A stretch of 32,722 nt of DNA from Campylobacteraceae bacterium. GTDB lineage: Bacteria > Campylobacterota > Campylobacteria > Campylobacterales > Campylobacteraceae. Made by a program: the position numbers and the translations under genes. Below the pieces are notes generated by a model, which was not told the origin of the DNA, made no database searches, and worked only from the letters and a program-made list of their open reading frames with translations. The number at the start of each line of letters is the position of its first letter. Positions within the stretch are counted from its first letter, which is position 1. Shown piece after piece: positions 17,371 to 24,560 of this stretch. Location of the stretch: NCBI GenBank assembly GCA_031257555.1, contig JAIROK010000115.1, positions 1 to 32,722 on the forward strand, given 5' to 3'.

Positions 17371-18840
17371 TTACGCTGCTACAGGCGTAGCGGTTTGAGG
17401 TTCTTTCTCAAGTACTTTGCCTGAATAGATAGTTTTAACGATATTGTAGACGAATAGGAAAAATCCGAGTACATACAATGCCCCTCCTATTGAACGTATT
17501 ACAAAATAAGGGAATAGTTTTGTAACAGTATCAATAAATGAATGCTGAAGACTGCCGAACTCGTCCGTTGCTCTCCACATCATACCCTGTGAAATACCTG
17601 CAATCCACATGCTGGCAAAGAAAAGAACTATACCGGTTGTTTGAATCCAAAATTGTGCTTCCATCAATTTCTTGCTGTAAAGCTCTCTTTTAACAAATCT
17701 TGGAACCATATGATAGATTGATGCCATTGTCATGAAGCCTACCCAACCAAGCGTACCGTCATGAACGTGTCCTGGAACCCAATCTGTAAAGTGTGCTAAG
17801 GCATTTACCGACTTGATAGACAAAATCGGACCTTCAAGTGTTGAGAACATGTAAAATGTTGAAGCCACGATCATAAATTTAATCAATGGACTTGATTTTA
17901 ATTGATCCCATTCACCTTTCATGGTCAAAAGAATATTGACCGCACTACCCCAAGAAGGCAAAATCAAAACAACGGAAAAGATTGAACCCATAGTCTGCAT
18001 CCAGTCAGGAACAGTTTGATAAAGCAAGTGATGTCCGCCTGCCCACAAATAAACAAACATTAATCCCCAAAATGCAAATAATGAAAGTTTATAAGAATAA
18101 ACCGGCTGTCCAGACTCTTTAGGCAAGAAGTAGTAAAGCTGAGCAATGATACCTACAGTAAAAACAAACGCAACAGCGTTATGTCCATACCACCATTGTA
18201 CCATAGCATCATTTGTTCCTGCGTACATAGAAACAGAGTGAAGTACGCTTCCCAAACCACCAGACACAAAATATGTAGGAATAGCCATATTATTAAATAA
18301 ATACAGCATAGCTATGCCTAAGAATGTAGCTATATAATACCATATGGAGATATAGAGCGCTTTTTCACGTCTGATACCTATAAGTCCAAATATACTAATT
18401 CCCCACAGCACCCAAAAGACAACCACCACCAAATCCAAAGGCCATTCTAATTCAGCATACTCTTTTCCTGTGGATATGCCTAAAAATAGGTTTACAACTG
18501 CAACCAATATGAGTAAAAAATATACCCAAAAGTGCAGCTTGCCAATGAATAAAAGAAACGGCGACTCAGCCAAAGAGACTTTGAGTACGCGTTGTCCAAC
18601 ATAGTACCACGTTGCGAAAATTCCGCTTAACATAAACCCGAAAATGACTCCGGAAGTATGCAAAACTCTCAACCTGCCGAATAAAGTATATTCACCAAGT
18701 AGATAATTTAGGCTTGGAAAAGCCATCTGCAAGGCAATCACAACACCCAAAACCATACCTATAACGCCAAATAATATGGCGGAAAAAGTAAATAGTTTGG
18801 CAACCGAATAGTCGTAGTTCAATGCATTCGTAGCCTGCAT
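17371..18840 (-). CDS. ccoN: cbb3-type cytochrome c oxidase catalytic subunit I
   Basis: 489 residues with about 12 membrane helices. Heme and copper ligands are visible: RVLHTSGVIFGF (low-spin heme b), WWYGHNAVAFVF (CuB site), GGHHLLYQTVPDW (two CuB His and the Tyr region) and PGHVHDGTLGWVGFM (heme b3 and heme b). It reduces O2 to water with high affinity and pumps protons, allowing growth in microoxic conditions. The start was set at ATG 18840 with AGGAGG six bases upstream; the preceding in-frame TTG would add one residue. First gene of the oxidase unit, 156 bases behind a two-component response regulator gene; a tandem TCACA repeat at 18869-18884 lies in that gap. Confidence 0.98.
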   Translation of the reverse strand: MQATNALNYDYSVAKLFTFSAILFGVIGMVLGVVIALQMAFPSLNYLLGEYTLFGRLRVLHTSGVIFGFMLSGIFATWYYVGQRVLKVSLAESPFLLFIGKLHFWVYFLLILVAVVNLFLGISTGKEYAELEWPLDLVVVVFWVLWGISIFGLIGIRREKALYISIWYYIATFLGIAMLYLFNNMAIPTYFVSGGLGSVLHSVSMYAGTNDAMVQWWYGHNAVAFVFTVGIIAQLYYFLPKESGQPVYSYKLSLFAFWGLMFVYLWAGGHHLLYQTVPDWMQTMGSIFSVVLILPSWGSAVNILLTMKGEWDQLKSSPLIKFMIVASTFYMFSTLEGPILSIKSVNALAHFTDWVPGHVHDGTLGWVGFMTMASIYHMVPRFVKRELYSKKLMEAQFWIQTTGIVLFFASMWIAGISQGMMWRATDEFGSLQHSFIDTVTKLFPYFVIRSIGGALYVLGFFLFVYNIVKTIYSGKVLEKEPQTATPVAA

Positions 18841-18868
18841 CAAATTCCTCCTAAGTAAAGTTTTTATG

Positions 18869-18884
18869 TCACAAGAATATCACA
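18869..18884. promoter_or_regulatory. 11-base-phased TCACA direct repeat upstream of ccoN
   Basis: TCACA at 18869-18873 and again at 18880-18884, 11 bases apart, 29-44 bases before the ccoN start. OmpR-type regulators bind direct repeats with about one helical turn of spacing, and such a regulator gene ends just upstream. Possible site only. Confidence 0.25.
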
Positions 18885-18996
18885 TAATGTTGAGATTATA
18901 TTACATTCAATATACAACAAAGCTTAATAAGATTAGCTATCTCTTAAATTAAAAATCAACTTTTTTATCTTAAAATGACAAAAGCTAAATGCTGTT

Positions 18997-19677
18997 TTAT
19001 ATAGATATTTTATACCCAAGGGCAGGCACATTTTTAATAAAATCTTTATCTGTTTTTTCTCTTATTCTTTTGACAAATGTCCTTATTGCCGCATCATTTA
19101 CATTTTTATTTGCCCAGACAGAACGTTTGATATCTTCATGCAACGCAAATGTTCCAAGATGCCCAACCAAAAAAGAGACGAAAAAAATCTCCTTTTTTGT
19201 CAAAGCTATGGTTTTACCATTTTTTATCAAAACTTTTTTATTTTTGTCAAATTCATATCCTTTTCCAAGTTCAACAACGTTACTTATGGAAAATTTTTGT
19301 ACTGCTATATTTGTAAGCAAGGACAATAAATCATCAGGGTGAACAGGTTTTATAAGATATTTATCTATTCCTATATCGATAGCTTTAAACAATCTCTCTT
19401 TTTCACTAAATGCACTTAAAATGACTATAACCGTATCTTTTGATATGGCTTTTATCTCTCTTGCCATTTCTAAACCATCTTTTACAGGCATTAAAATATC
19501 AGTAATAACGATATCAGGCTCAAATTTTTTAAATTTTTTCAAACCTTCACTGCCATCTCCAGCTGTTATAAATTTTGCAAATTCGTCTTCTATGGCATTT
19601 GTGAGAGATTTTCTAATGTCAACCTCGTCTTCAACATACAAAATTGAAAGTTTTTTGAGTGGATTTTGTATTCCCAT
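18997..19677 (-). CDS. OmpR-family response regulator
   Basis: 226 residues. The receiver domain (about 1-125) has the acidic pocket EDE (16-18), phospho-acceptor Asp60 in VITDILMP, the Ser/Thr switch near SAFSEK and Lys in LIKPVHPDD. The C-terminal winged helix (about 135-226) contains LTKKEIFFVSFLV, DIKRSVWANKNVNDAAIRTFVKRIREK and LGYKISI. It is paired with the kinase gene 12 bases upstream. In Campylobacter jejuni the equivalent pair sits directly before ccoN too (recalled map), so regulation of the oxidase is plausible though not shown. Confidence 0.93.
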   Translation of the reverse strand: MGIQNPLKKLSILYVEDEVDIRKSLTNAIEDEFAKFITAGDGSEGLKKFKKFEPDIVITDILMPVKDGLEMAREIKAISKDTVIVILSAFSEKERLFKAIDIGIDKYLIKPVHPDDLLSLLTNIAVQKFSISNVVELGKGYEFDKNKKVLIKNGKTIALTKKEIFFVSFLVGHLGTFALHEDIKRSVWANKNVNDAAIRTFVKRIREKTDKDFIKNVPALGYKISI

Positions 19678-19689
19678 GTTGCTTCCTTT

Positions 19690-20895
19690 TTATTTAATTG
19701 GTATTTTTATTGCAAAAAGTGCACCACCGTCCCTGTTTTCAGCAGTAACTTCTCCTTGCATACTGTTTTCTATTATAGTTTTTACGATATAAAGCCCAAG
19801 TCCTGTACCTGAACTTGCATGTTTGGTTGTAAAATATGGTTCGAAAATTTTGTCAATTACATTTTTGTCTATTCCGCCTGCATTATCTTGTATGTATATA
19901 CATACAAATCCATTCATTGTTTCTGCAGATACGACTATGCGTTTTTTAATATTTTTGCCTTTAAAGGCATCTTTGGCGTTATTTATTATATTTAAAATTG
20001 CTTGAGAAAGTTCATTTTTATAGCCAAAAACTTTTATTGTCTTTCTTGCTTTTATGCTTATTTGTATCTCTGCTTTAGTTAAAGAACCAGCCAAAATAGA
20101 AACTACCTCGCTTATCATATCTTTTATGTAAAATGTATTTTTATGCTTTTCTGGATTAAAAAAGTTTCTAAAATCCTCTATAGTTTGCGACATTCTGTCT
20201 ATCACTTTTTTACCATGTATATAATGCTTTTCTAATTCGCTTAAATCATTATGTATAAAAGATTTTTTCATGCCAAATAAAATTATTCCAAGTTCAGATA
20301 AGGGCTGCCTCCATTGATGGGCAATATTTCCTATCATTTCGCCCATCGCCGCAAGACGTGCTTGTTGAAATACCATTTTATCTTTTTCGCGATTTTTTTC
20401 AACTTCTTCTTTGACTTTTATTTCCAAATTTCTATTTAAATCAAGAAGCTGTTTCGTCTGCTTCTCGACCCTGTTTTCAAGTGTTGCATTCAAGTGTTTT
20501 AATTCTTCTTCTTTTCTTTTTAGCTCTTCTGTTAAAAGAACATTTTCCGTAACGTCATATCTTATGGCGATAAATTCTAAAATTTTTCCGCTCTTATCCA
20601 AAATTGGAAAAATCGTTGTATTCACATAAAAAGTAGAACCATTTTTCGCTTTATTTTTAGCAGTAGTTTTGAATGTCTCTTTTCTTAAGATAGTATCCCA
20701 GAGCAGTTCAAAATTTGCTTTTGGCACATCAGGATGGCGCACTACATTGTGATTTTTACCGATAAGCTCCTTTTGTGTATAGCCGCTTATTTTACAAAAT
20801 TCATCATTTACAAAAGTAATAATGCCGTTTATATCAGTCTTTGAAACTATATTGCTTTTCTCTACGGCTGTTTTGTATTGTTTAAGCTCTTCCAT
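19690..20895 (-). CDS. cytoplasmic PAS-domain sensor histidine kinase
   Basis: 401 residues without a membrane helix, hence soluble. The PAS domain (about 5-115) has GIITFVNDEFCKISGYTQKEL and VVRHPDVPKA, the PAS type seen in Aer-like redox sensors, and ends with the PAC-like FIAIRYDVTE. A long coiled coil (about 118-178) connects it to the DHp domain with IAHQWRQPL (phospho-acceptor His193). The HATPase domain shows NIINNAKDAF (N box), DNAGGID (G1) and GTGLGLYIVK (G2). The A of its TAA stop codon is shared with no other gene downstream in the kinase direction; at its start, ATG overlaps the stop of the SafE-like gene (TAATG). A sensed signal of redox or oxygen state is inferred from PAS type and location. 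Confidence 0.92.
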   Translation of the reverse strand: MEELKQYKTAVEKSNIVSKTDINGIITFVNDEFCKISGYTQKELIGKNHNVVRHPDVPKANFELLWDTILRKETFKTTAKNKAKNGSTFYVNTTIFPILDKSGKILEFIAIRYDVTENVLLTEELKRKEEELKHLNATLENRVEKQTKQLLDLNRNLEIKVKEEVEKNREKDKMVFQQARLAAMGEMIGNIAHQWRQPLSELGIILFGMKKSFIHNDLSELEKHYIHGKKVIDRMSQTIEDFRNFFNPEKHKNTFYIKDMISEVVSILAGSLTKAEIQISIKARKTIKVFGYKNELSQAILNIINNAKDAFKGKNIKKRIVVSAETMNGFVCIYIQDNAGGIDKNVIDKIFEPYFTTKHASSGTGLGLYIVKTIIENSMQGEVTAENRDGGALFAIKIPIK

Positions 20896-21569
20896 TAACT
20901 TGCTCCAAGCATCATTGTATAACCACCATAAGAGAGATATATGCCATACATAATGACTATTGTAGCAGCTACCTTTATCATCACATATCTTATTTTAAAA
21001 AATTCCAAAATAAAACTAAAACCAATCATAGCAGGAAGCGTGCAAAGTCCAAAAATTATCATGACAACAGCACCCCAAAATGCAGACCCGCTTACAGCTG
21101 CAAAAGCTGCAAAAAAATAAACAAGTCCGCATGGAAGAAAGCCATTAAAAACTCCTAACAGATAAAAGCTTGATAAATTTTTTGATGTTCTAACAAAATT
21201 ATAAATTTTTTTTACTGCAGGTTTTAACATAAAAGAGCCTTCAAGATATGTCAAAAACCTTGATTTGCCCATCAATGAAACACCAAGCACCATCATAAAA
21301 CACCCCACTATAAACCACAAAAATCCTTGCATATTGTCAGATAAAGAGACGACTCGTCCCAAAAATCCAAAAAATGCACCCAAAAGCGCATATGAACTAA
21401 TACGCCCTAAATGGTATATAAAATGAAAAAAAATCTGTTTATTTAAAGAGGTATTTTTATTTATCTTATATCCGCTCAAAGCAGCAACAAAACCTCCGCA
21501 CATACCTATACAATGCACACTTCCCGTAAATGCCACTAACAAAATTGTTGTAAAATTTATGGCATTCAT
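20895..21569 (-). CDS. SafE/TauE-type (DsbD-like) six-helix membrane protein
   Basis: About 224 residues with some six membrane helices. The signature GSVHCIGMCGGF in the first helix carries the conserved Cys-X3-Cys of the COG2836 SafE/UreH-like family; a second conserved block is NGFLPCGLVYFFAAFAA, with a proline-cysteine pair in a helix. Members near cbb3 operons are thought to act in copper or thiol-redox handling for oxidase assembly; the sulfite exporter label is historical. The start was chosen at ATG 21569 (MNAINFTTILL), matching where the first helix should begin; the frame is open 12 codons further into the end of carA. Ten bases after carA. Confidence 0.82.
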   Translation of the reverse strand: MNAINFTTILLVAFTGSVHCIGMCGGFVAALSGYKINKNTSLNKQIFFHFIYHLGRISSYALLGAFFGFLGRVVSLSDNMQGFLWFIVGCFMMVLGVSLMGKSRFLTYLEGSFMLKPAVKKIYNFVRTSKNLSSFYLLGVFNGFLPCGLVYFFAAFAAVSGSAFWGAVVMIIFGLCTLPAMIGFSFILEFFKIRYVMIKVAATIVIMYGIYLSYGGYTMMLGAS

Positions 21570-21579
21570 TTCATGCAGT

Positions 21580-22710
21580 TTAAAGTCTCTTTGCAAATTC
21601 TGCAAATATATATTTGCTATCGTGAGGACCAGGACTTGCTTCCGGATGATGTTGAATTGAAAATATCGGCTCGTTTATATACTCAAGCCCTTCTATCGTA
21701 TTATCAAAAAGGTTTATATGTGTGATTTTGGCGATTTTACATATCTCATTTGGCACACTGTAATTATGATTTTGTGCGGTTATCTCTACATATTTGTTTG
21801 CCTCATTGCGTACAGGATGGTTCCCGCCATGTTGTCCGAATTTTAATTTATAAGTATTGTATCCGTGCGCAATCGAAAGCAACTGATGCCCTAAGCAAAT
21901 AGCAAACATTGGAATTTTTGCTTCTATAATCTTTTTTAACTCTTCAGCCTCTTTTTTTAGTATCAGCGGATCTCCAGGACCATTTGACAAAAACACTCCG
22001 TGAATCTCTCCATTTTTATATCTTTTGACAATCACATCTCCTTTTGTATCGTAAGGCACAACCTCAACGCTGATCCCAACTTCGGAGAGTTCATTTAAAA
22101 TATTTCGCTTGACACCAAAATCAAATGCAACAACTTTTTTATTTAAAGCATGTGAAGCTTTCTTGTATTCCAACCTTTTATCATCCCATACACCACTTTC
22201 GTGTACATAGCTTTTTTTTGTACTCACTTGTGGGATATAATCGAACTCCTCAATGCGCGGAGAGTTGGCAAGCAGATTTTTTAAAACTTCTTTATTGCTC
22301 TCTTTAGTAGATGCTATCATCATTTGAGGTCCGCTTTCGCGTATCATTTTTGTTAAAAATCTTGTATCTACATCACAAATACCAAATCCGTGATGCTTTT
22401 TTAAAAATTCAGGAAAATCACTTGTGCTTCTAAAATTTGAAGCTTTTTCATTTAAACTTCTTATAAATATACCGGAAGCATGCACTTGCAAACTCTCCAT
22501 ATCATCGGCATTACAGCCGACTATGCCGATTTCAGGCATTGTAAATACTATAAACTGTCCAGCATAACTTGGATCTGTGATAATCTCTTGATAACCTGTT
22601 ATAGAGGTATTAAAAACTATCTCTCCTACTCTTGTTCCTTCTGCCCCAAACGATTTGCCTTCCAAAAAAACACCATTTTCTATATATATCCAAACAGGTT
22701 TTAGACTCAT
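21580..22710 (-). CDS. carA: carbamoyl-phosphate synthase small subunit
   Basis: 376 residues. The N-terminal CPSase small-chain domain begins with the typical VWIYIENGVFLEGKSFG and FNTSITGYQEIITDPSYAGQ. The C-terminal class I glutamine amidotransferase contains the nucleophile elbow FAICLGHQLLS, GQHGGNHPV, and the His/Glu pair in IQHHPEASPGPHD. It releases ammonia from glutamine for carbamoyl phosphate (arginine and pyrimidine synthesis); the large subunit CarB is not in this window. The four-base ATGA overlap with DUF507 upstream marks a conserved Campylobacterota pair. Confidence 0.98.
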   Translation of the reverse strand: MSLKPVWIYIENGVFLEGKSFGAEGTRVGEIVFNTSITGYQEIITDPSYAGQFIVFTMPEIGIVGCNADDMESLQVHASGIFIRSLNEKASNFRSTSDFPEFLKKHHGFGICDVDTRFLTKMIRESGPQMMIASTKESNKEVLKNLLANSPRIEEFDYIPQVSTKKSYVHESGVWDDKRLEYKKASHALNKKVVAFDFGVKRNILNELSEVGISVEVVPYDTKGDVIVKRYKNGEIHGVFLSNGPGDPLILKKEAEELKKIIEAKIPMFAICLGHQLLSIAHGYNTYKLKFGQHGGNHPVRNEANKYVEITAQNHNYSVPNEICKIAKITHINLFDNTIEGLEYINEPIFSIQHHPEASPGPHDSKYIFAEFAKRL

Positions 22711-23261
22711 TTTATCATGCCTTTTTTTCTAAGCTCTTCTTCATAGAGTCTTTCAAATACAAGATCATACTCTTCTGTTCCGGGAATCAATTTTCGTTTG
22801 TAATTGTCTATCTTCTCAAGCACGATATCTTGCGTTCTTTCATAAGTTTTAAGATATTCTTCTATTGCATTATAGATAACATTTTTTACACGATTTTCAG
22901 AAACTTGATACTTTACAAGTCCATCTTTTTGCAGTTTATTTAAAATGCGGTGGGAAAGGTCGGAGTACCTCTCTTCAAATGACAATATAACCTTATAATC
23001 TTTTGCAAGCCTCTTTTTGACAAGCCAAAACATATTTCGACGGTCAATCTGTCTAAATTCCATCTCTTCGCTGTTCTCATCAAGCATCTCGGAAACTCTC
23101 TGTTCCAATGCAGCCTCTTTGTTTATCTCCTCAACGATAAGAATTTTAGCATCTTCTACAATAGGCTCAAACCCTTTTTGAAGCGTAACAAACCCCGAAT
23201 TCAATAAATCCACTGCTATTTTACTTGCAATATAAGGAGCGTGTGGTAGCCTTATCTTCAT
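22707..23261 (-). CDS. DUF507 family protein
   Basis: 184 residues, mainly helical and charged, with no signal or membrane helix. MKIRLPHAPYIASKIAVDLLNSGFV at the start and the paired repeats around IDNYKRKLIPGTEEYDLVFERLYEEELRKKG at the end are family marks of DUF507, which occurs in Campylobacterota and Aquificota. Function unknown. It opens a long minus-strand block with carA; AAGGTAA precedes ATG 23261 by about six bases. The 184-base gap upstream should hold the promoter, but I see no clear consensus. Confidence 0.85.
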   Translation of the reverse strand: MKIRLPHAPYIASKIAVDLLNSGFVTLQKGFEPIVEDAKILIVEEINKEAALEQRVSEMLDENSEEMEFRQIDRRNMFWLVKKRLAKDYKVILSFEERYSDLSHRILNKLQKDGLVKYQVSENRVKNVIYNAIEEYLKTYERTQDIVLEKIDNYKRKLIPGTEEYDLVFERLYEEELRKKGMIK

Positions 23262-23445
23262 TAAATTACCTTATTTTTATTTGTGTGATTGTAACTTATA
23301 AAAGGTAAATTTATGTTGAGCTGTACAAAATCTGTTTTTAGCCAATCGCCTTGTCTTATTGTAAAAATCAAAAAAGAGTTACAAAAAAATAGACAAAATC
23401 AACAAAAAGAAAAATTCAAATTATTTTATTCTTTATATTTAAGGT

Positions 23446-24549
23446 TTAAACTTTAACAGTCTTGATTTTTCTCTTTCTCCTATAAAACATCATCGCTCCG
23501 CTTATGCCAAACAGAGCCATTGATAATGATGATATACACATGAGAGCTTTTCCAAATTCTCCGAAAAACTGCCCGCTGTGAAGTGCGTACATATTTTGTA
23601 TAAATTTTTGCCCTGTTGATTTATCTTTATAGAGTTCTTGCGAAACTATTTTTTCGTTTTGAAGGTCTATTTTCAAAAGATTGTAAGCGCCGTATCTATC
23701 GTTACCGTAAGACAATTCGTATGGTGCGCCGTTAAACGGAACGCGGATAAAATATGAGCCGCTTATCGTCTCGCCTGCTATATCTACTATCTTTTGCAGC
23801 TCTTTTGGACTGCCGCTTGCCATCTTCTCGCCTGTTGCAAAACTAATTTTTTCAGCTCCCGCCATTTTGGTCAAAAAATTTCTATACCACTCATATGACC
23901 ACCACAAACCCGTAAAACACATAATAAGCACAAAAATAAGCGTAAAAACCCCAAAAACCGAATGGAGCTGATATAAAAACTTGTATCCTTTGGCTTTGAG
24001 CTCAATTTTCAAGCTTTTGAAAAAATTCCTTTTGAGTCTTGGCAGATACAGCAAAAATCCGCCGATTGATAAAACTATAATAGTTATTGTCGTTACGGCT
24101 ACTATATTTTTGCCGACACTGTTTACTCCATCAAAACTTAGAAATCTGTGCAAAGTCATCACGGCAGTAAAAAACTTATCGCTTTTCAGACTATCCGTTA
24201 TTATTCCACCCGTGTATTGATTTATCTCGCAATAGCCATATTTATCATTTTCAACCGCCGATATGCCGATATATCTTAAATCTTCTTTTGCATTTCGAAC
24301 GCTTAAAAATCTTATTGACGCGTTTGGTTTTTGCTCTAAAAACTTTGCGCTTATCTCCTCTATGCTTAAAGCCTTAGAGTTTGGCGTTTTGTAAGAGCTT
24401 ATATACTTAGCTCTTTCATAATCTCTTATATCGTCGGCATAAGAATATAAAGCTCCGCTGACGCCCACTATGACTATTATCGCACAAAAGACAAGCCCCA
24501 ATACCAAATGGATGTGGTACAGGAGCTTTCTAAAACGAAATCCTCTCAA
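23446..24549 (-). CDS. PepSY-domain inner membrane protein (ferric-siderophore reductase-like)
   Basis: 367 residues. The PepSY-TM family layout is seen: helix 1 (about 15-36) after FRKLLYHIHLVLG, a periplasmic domain (about 40-135), helices 2 and 3 (about 143-163 and 195-216), a second PepSY-like domain (220-320) and helix 4 (about 335-355) before a basic tail RRKRK. Histidines near helix ends (YHIHL, TLHRFL, YQLHSVFG, ALHSGQFFG) fit heme ligation as in FoxB-type siderophore reductases. It lies 11 bases after the TonB receptor gene and uses TTG 24549 with no obvious ribosome site, so translation is probably coupled. Role inferred: reduction or handling of iron-siderophore in the periplasm. 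Confidence 0.82.
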   Translation of the reverse strand: MRGFRFRKLLYHIHLVLGLVFCAIIVIVGVSGALYSYADDIRDYERAKYISSYKTPNSKALSIEEISAKFLEQKPNASIRFLSVRNAKEDLRYIGISAVENDKYGYCEINQYTGGIITDSLKSDKFFTAVMTLHRFLSFDGVNSVGKNIVAVTTITIIVLSIGGFLLYLPRLKRNFFKSLKIELKAKGYKFLYQLHSVFGVFTLIFVLIMCFTGLWWSYEWYRNFLTKMAGAEKISFATGEKMASGSPKELQKIVDIAGETISGSYFIRVPFNGAPYELSYGNDRYGAYNLLKIDLQNEKIVSQELYKDKSTGQKFIQNMYALHSGQFFGEFGKALMCISSLSMALFGISGAMMFYRRKRKIKTVKV

Positions 24550-24560
24550 ATGAGCGCGCT

